This document shows, one piece after another, positions 60,151-64,000 of a stretch of 64,000 nucleotides of DNA. The notes beneath the pieces are model-generated. The model did not search any database and had not been told where the DNA came from. It saw nothing but the letters and a program-made list of their open reading frames with translations. The translations under genes and the position numbers were made by a program. Source of the stretch: Anaerobiospirillum sp. NML120449 (GTDB lineage Bacteria; Pseudomonadota; Gammaproteobacteria; Enterobacterales; Succinivibrionaceae). Within the stretch, counting starts at the first letter, position 1, and the number at the start of each line of letters is the position of its first letter. Where the stretch lies: contig NZ_JALKIL010000012.1 of assembly GCF_023051105.1 (NCBI RefSeq), positions 58,187 to 122,186 on the forward strand. The letters run 5' to 3'.

Positions 60151-61230
60151 ATGACTGATATTCAAGATAAATCCGTCGCTGCAGAAAATGCTCAGGCTCC
60201 AGCTCAGCCTGATAATGCAGCAGCTGCCCCAGGCAGCAGCGATAACAAAGAGGTGCTCTTATCCATCAAGGGTCTGTGCAAGCACTTTGAAATCAAGAGC
60301 GGCTTTCTTAACAGCAAGACCAGCTACCTCAAGGCTGTAGACAATCTCACCCTCGACATCCACAAGGGCGAGTGCTTTGGTCTCGTAGGTGAGTCAGGCT
60401 GTGGCAAGACCACCCTGGGCAAGATGATTGCCGGCCTGTACAAGCCTACTCAGGGTGAAATCCTCTACAACGGTGTCGACCTTGGCAAGCTGACCCGCAA
60501 TCAGCGCCGCAAGTATGCCCGCGACATCCAGATGATCTTCCAGGATCCATATTCCTCCCTCAACCCTCGTATGAATGTTGAGGAGATCATCTCCGAGCCA
60601 ATGATTGTCAATAAGACTCACAGCGGTGCTGACATCACAAAGCGTGTTGAGTACCTGCTCGAGTGCGTAGGCCTTGCCAAACAGTACAAGTCCCGTTATC
60701 CGCACGAGTTCTCTGGCGGTCAGAGACAGCGTATCGGTATTGCCCGTGCTCTTGCCGTATCTCCACGTCTGATTGTCTGCGACGAAGCTGTATCAGCCCT
60801 GGACGTATCCATTCAGGCCCAGATCCTCAATCTGCTTGATGACCTCAAAAGTGAGTTTGGTCTTACCTATCTGTTTATCGCTCACGGCCTTGCTGCTGTA
60901 AAGCACATCAGTGACCGTATCGGTGTTATGTACCTTGGTTCCATGGTAGAGGTTGCTCCAAAGGAAGCTATCTACGACAACCCTATGCACCCTTACACCA
61001 AGTCCCTGATTTCAGCTATTCCGGTAATTGATCCGACCAATCGCAAGGAGCGCATTCTGCTCAAGGGCGATCTGCCAAGCCCAATCGATCCGCCAAAGGG
61101 CTGCCGCTTCAACAGCCGCTGCTTTGTCGAGAACTGCCGTTTCAAAGAAGATCCGCAGATCCTGGTCGAGCGGGGCAATCACCTTATTGCATGCAAGCAT
61201 GTCAGTGAAGGCGGCGTAGTCCAGCCATAA
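60151..61230 (+). CDS. dppF: Dipeptide ABC transporter ATP-binding protein DppF
   Basis: Second ATPase, 359 residues, which pairs with DppD. About 35 residues of Ala/Pro/Asp-rich sequence precede the core. Walker A is GESGCGKTT, signature FSGGQRQRIGIARALA, Walker B LIVCDEAVSALDVS. The H-loop reads FIAHGLAAVKHIS, with Gly where Asp is common. The C-terminal cysteine region is GCRFNSRCFVENC with VACKH-like IACKH. It starts 17 nt after dppD and ends the operon. Confidence 0.95.
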   Translation: MTDIQDKSVAAENAQAPAQPDNAAAAPGSSDNKEVLLSIKGLCKHFEIKSGFLNSKTSYLKAVDNLTLDIHKGECFGLVGESGCGKTTLGKMIAGLYKPTQGEILYNGVDLGKLTRNQRRKYARDIQMIFQDPYSSLNPRMNVEEIISEPMIVNKTHSGADITKRVEYLLECVGLAKQYKSRYPHEFSGGQRQRIGIARALAVSPRLIVCDEAVSALDVSIQAQILNLLDDLKSEFGLTYLFIAHGLAAVKHISDRIGVMYLGSMVEVAPKEAIYDNPMHPYTKSLISAIPVIDPTNRKERILLKGDLPSPIDPPKGCRFNSRCFVENCRFKEDPQILVERGNHLIACKHVSEGGVVQP

Positions 61231-61262
61231 GCCTCACTGCATATCACAAGCAGGTCCAATCA

Positions 61263-61288
61263 GCAGGTGCTCCGGCACCTGCTTTTTT
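61263..61288 (+). terminator. Terminator of dppBCDF
   Basis: GCAGGTGC, loop TCCG, GCACCTGC, TTTTTT: a textbook intrinsic terminator 32 nt past the dppF stop. Confidence 0.95.
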
Positions 61289-61380
61289 GTCCCTGAACCG
61301 GGCAAAAACCCAACTTTCATCCCTGCCCTCCGCTGCCCTGGCAGCACCGCACCATGCGCCCGGCCCCTGCCGCCGCCTGG

Positions 61381-61490
61381 CGTCCCTCACGCCGCCTAAC
61401 GCCGCCTTACGTCACCTTACGTCACCTTACGTCACCTTACGTCACCTCACGTCACCTTACGTCACCTCACGCCACCTCACGCCACCTCAC
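61381..61490. repeat. 10-bp tandem repeat, about eleven units
   Basis: Consensus GTCACCTTAC (variants GCCGCCTTAC, GTCACCTCAC, GCCACCTCAC) in strict 10-bp register. The four or five central units are identical or differ at one base. Confidence 0.9.
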
Positions 61491-62509
61491 ATCGCTTACA
61501 TCGCCTTTCGGCGCTTCACATCCCCTTACTGCTCTTCGCCGCACGGCGCCCCACATCGCAACGCGTCACTGCGCATAACATCACTGCAGTCCATTCCACC
61601 AGACTCACGCCGCACTGCCCCGTACCAGCTCACGCCGCATTCCTCTGCAGCTGCTCACATCGCAGCCTCAGCTGCCCGTTCTGGGCGTAGGGTGCCTCTA
61701 CCAGTATTGAGAACAGTACCCGGCAGATGCACTCTGTTGCAGCCCTGCTGTCAGAGCCTTCTATTTTCAGGTGCGCTGTCCGCGCTTTCCATTCTTGCCC
61801 TCAGTAGTAAAGCAGATCCTCTACTTATATATATGCAGCCATTGCCCATGTCATTTCCAGGAGCCTGCCCATGCCCCTGCCCCTGCCCCAGACATTGCCA
61901 CGGCCATTGGCCAGCCATTGCTGCTGGTGCCCTGAGGCGCTGAGGCTTACTTTGTACTGTGCGCTGGAGGCGGCACTGCCAGGTAGTATGACCTGTGGCC
62001 AGGATGAGGCCGGGGTCAATGTGAGGGTGGGAGTGAGTATGGAAAAATTGCATTTTGGAAAAACTGCAAGTCAGCAGCTTGCATATAGATGAAATTAGAT
62101 GCTTTAAGGGTAAAAATCACTGATTTTCGCTCACTTCAGATTGATGTTTGTTTAGGTTTCTATCTTTGTTCTTGATGATTTGGGGACTTTGGCGCTGCTG
62201 GGGGTGTTACGTATGCTGATTTATATGGGATTTGACAGTTGAAAAGTCTGATGGATTTGGGCTTATCGATAATATTTATCAATTGCTGAAAAACGATGAA
62301 TTTGAAACATGAGGTGGATCACGATTTATGTTTTAGAAGTGTGAGCAACTTCAAATTGACACTGATTTTGTCTGATTTTGTTCGTAAGCGTTTTTGCGAC
62401 ACTCATCACAAAAGTGACCCCCTTACTGATCACACCCAAAAAAAATTTTGTTTTGTTTTGTTTATCGGATATGACCTTATTTCTGTCTGATTTTTACGTA
62501 CATATCACA

Positions 62510-62523
62510 GTGATCCAGGTCAC
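62510..62523 (+). promoter_or_regulatory. CRP-like binding site
   Basis: GTGA-N6-TCAC core (GTGATCCAGGTCAC) in the AT-rich region, about 150 bp upstream of the TpsB-like start. The outer positions do not extend the consensus well. Confidence 0.4.
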
Positions 62524-62673
62524 GAAAAACGGCTGTCAAGTGGGCCATTTTTGGGCCTCTTTTTGTTTCGTAAAATCGAGCTGAAAAACGGAGTGCGACT
62601 ATAGGGCCACGGTCATGAACAAAAGCATGACCCTTAACCCTTATCATCAATCTTCAATCAGACAGGCATAAGT

Positions 62674-64000
62674 ATGAAATTCGATTTTCTGACTAACGCT
62701 TTATGTTTCTTCGCTGTAACCGCCGGTATGGCCGTAGCAGCCTCCAGCCACTCCGCCCACGCCCAGCAGTGCTGCCAGACCGCCAGCACCTGCACTCCGT
62801 ACCCACTGACCTCTCAGAGCATTCAGGAGCCTGAGCGTGTAGACGGCCACGTCTCCGACAGCACTCTGGCCTCAGCCCTGACTGAAGCCGCAACTTTCTA
62901 TAAGGACAGCGCCAGCCGCTCCGAGGGTATTACCCTGGCAACAGGTGGCTGCGACTCTGCCTTCTCTGACCGTACCTGTGCAGTAGAGCAGGAGGCCCTC
63001 TCTCACTTCACCATTACCGATGTCAAAATCACCCGCTATGACGGCACCGAAGGTATGCAATGTAGCTCAGACAGCGACTGCAGCTGCGCCCTGCCAGCTG
63101 TGGCAGCTGTCCCAGCTCTGACAACTGCCACCGATGCCAGCCTGGCCACAGCCGAGGAAAAGGCCTCCGAGAACGCCCGCCGCGTCAACCCAATGATAGA
63201 GGAAGGTCCAGAATCTGCTCCTGTAGCTGCCCTCAATGGCGGTGCAGCTCTGTCCCGGAGCGCTGGTGCCAGTGCTGCTGAGCAATTCCGTGCTGCAGCC
63301 GCAGGCGGCGCTGCTGGCGCTGCACCGGCCTCCGCTGGCAGCGGCCTGCAGGGTGTACGCCTGGTAGCTGCTCCACGCTATGAGGACAAGGCTCTGACTG
63401 CCGCAGCTCTCAGCTCTGTTGACCACCTGCGCGGAGCACCACTTGATGCCGGTACCCTGCAGCAGGCACTGGAAAGCTTTACTGATTTCTACCGCAATAA
63501 GGGCTATACCCTGTCTCAGGCCTACCTGCCTGCTCAGAGCATTGTTGATGGCTGGGTAGACCTTGCCGTAGTCAATCCGAAGTACAACAACTTCAACCTC
63601 GAGAATGTCTCCTATGTCTCTGATGACTATATGAAATACCTCATGACTGATGTCTATGAGCTTGAGGGCAAGGATATTATTGAGGGTGAGCTTGATGAGC
63701 GTCTGCTCAAGCTCTCTGATATAGGTACTTTCAATATTGCCGGTCAGATTGATAACTCCGATGCTGCAGGCCTCTATCGTGATGTTGATTTCCAGGCTGC
63801 TCCAGATGGCGATCAGGTAAACTTCGCTGTCTTTGCTGACAATTACGGCAACAAGAGCGCTGGCCGCTACCGTTTTGGCGGTCTGATGGAGGTTATCTCT
63901 CCAGCTGGCATGGCTGACCGTCTGTCTGTGGTCTATGCCCGCTCCAACGAAAAGCAGAACAACTACAGCATCAATTACCGTATTCCGGTTAACTCTCATC
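62674..64000 (+). CDS. TpsB-type outer-membrane transporter (ShlB/FhaC/HecB family), partial
   Basis: The open frame from ATG 62674 runs off the right edge; 442 residues are visible. A signal peptide (MKFDFLTNALCFFAVTAGMA, cleavage near SAHA-QQ) is followed by about 210 residues rich in Ala, Ser and Cys with no recognised domain. A POTRA-like segment lies at about 245-330: LQQALESFTDFYRNKGYTLS, AYLPAQSIVDGWVDLAVVNP. The barrel start follows, with LYRDVDFQAAPDGDQVNFAV, FADNYGNKSAGRYRFGG, and VISPAGMADRLSVVYA, the pattern of ShlB-type proteins. Such transporters export a TpsA adhesin or haemolysin; a partner gene would be expected to the right. The long Cys-bearing N-terminal region is unusual. 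Confidence 0.75.
   Translation, partial: MKFDFLTNALCFFAVTAGMAVAASSHSAHAQQCCQTASTCTPYPLTSQSIQEPERVDGHVSDSTLASALTEAATFYKDSASRSEGITLATGGCDSAFSDRTCAVEQEALSHFTITDVKITRYDGTEGMQCSSDSDCSCALPAVAAVPALTTATDASLATAEEKASENARRVNPMIEEGPESAPVAALNGGAALSRSAGASAAEQFRAAAAGGAAGAAPASAGSGLQGVRLVAAPRYEDKALTAAALSSVDHLRGAPLDAGTLQQALESFTDFYRNKGYTLSQAYLPAQSIVDGWVDLAVVNPKYNNFNLENVSYVSDDYMKYLMTDVYELEGKDIIEGELDERLLKLSDIGTFNIAGQIDNSDAAGLYRDVDFQAAPDGDQVNFAVFADNYGNKSAGRYRFGGLMEVISPAGMADRLSVVYARSNEKQNNYSINYRIPVNSH

Larger units (their letters stand above)
61231..62673. other. 1.4-kb spacer between dppF and the TpsB-like gene
   Basis: Three parts: the dppF terminator, a C-rich repeat region (61300-61700), and from about 62050 to 62670 a clearly AT-rich region upstream of the TpsB-like gene with a CRP-like site. 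No gene supported. Confidence 0.5.

Noticed and set aside
62296..62490. 64-codon plus-strand frame in the AT-rich region
   Set aside because: AT-rich regulatory stretch; no ribosome binding site or likeness.

Overview
The window looks like the chromosome of a motile, Gram-negative gammaproteobacterium. It makes lipid A (lpxC) and meso-DAP peptidoglycan (MurE carries the DNPR motif), and it has LpoA, DegQ/DegS and AcnB of the gammaproteobacterial type. The gene set and the local clustering of degQ-degS, rnpB, rsmI-lpoA and rplM-rpsI echo the enterobacterial map. Placement near Aeromonadales/Succinivibrionaceae is only a guess from overall character.

Layout. From 1 to about 34.7 kb everything is on the minus strand. 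In transcription order it runs: a dipeptide-binding protein (dppA-like, 34651-33083), then the division/cell-wall (dcw) cluster rsmH-ftsL-ftsI-murE-murF-mraY-murD-ftsW-murG-murC-ftsQ-ftsA-ftsZ-lpxC, then ampD and the N-terminal part of acnB, which runs off the left edge. The dcw order is canonical but mraZ and ddlB are absent, and the genes are separated by spacers of about 0.2 to 2 kb. From 36.3 to 39.3 kb two envelope proteases, degQ and degS, are on the plus strand. They converge on a secreted protein with a class A beta-lactamase fold and no catalytic residues. Next, on the minus strand, come the RNase P RNA gene, a greatly enlarged YgjP/DUF45-type zincin and rsmI; lpoA is divergent on the plus strand. 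Three tandem short flagellin genes (minus) and rpsI-rplM (minus) follow. At 57.2-61.2 kb is a dppBCDF-type peptide transporter operon (plus), and the right edge holds the start of a TpsB-type (ShlB/FhaC family) outer-membrane transporter.

What stands out. (1) Essential wall and division proteins carry large low-complexity additions: FtsL has an N-terminal cytoplasmic extension of about 390 residues, MurE has two internal inserts plus a histone-H1-like Lys/Ala C-terminal tail of about 220 residues, and MurF has a Gly/Cys insert. The DUF45 protease has an insert of about 420 residues and its own Lys/Ser/Ala tail. (2) All three flagellin genes have a sigma-54 type -24/-12 element at an almost identical distance from the start, followed by a conserved leader motif. 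(3) Many of the long spacers hold short tandem repeats with units of 7 to 25 bp. (4) There is a free-standing candidate small RNA near 55.7 kb.

Limits: all calls come from reading the sequence; no database search, folding or alignment program was run. Start sites were shortened from the longest open frame where family length and a ribosome binding site supported it.
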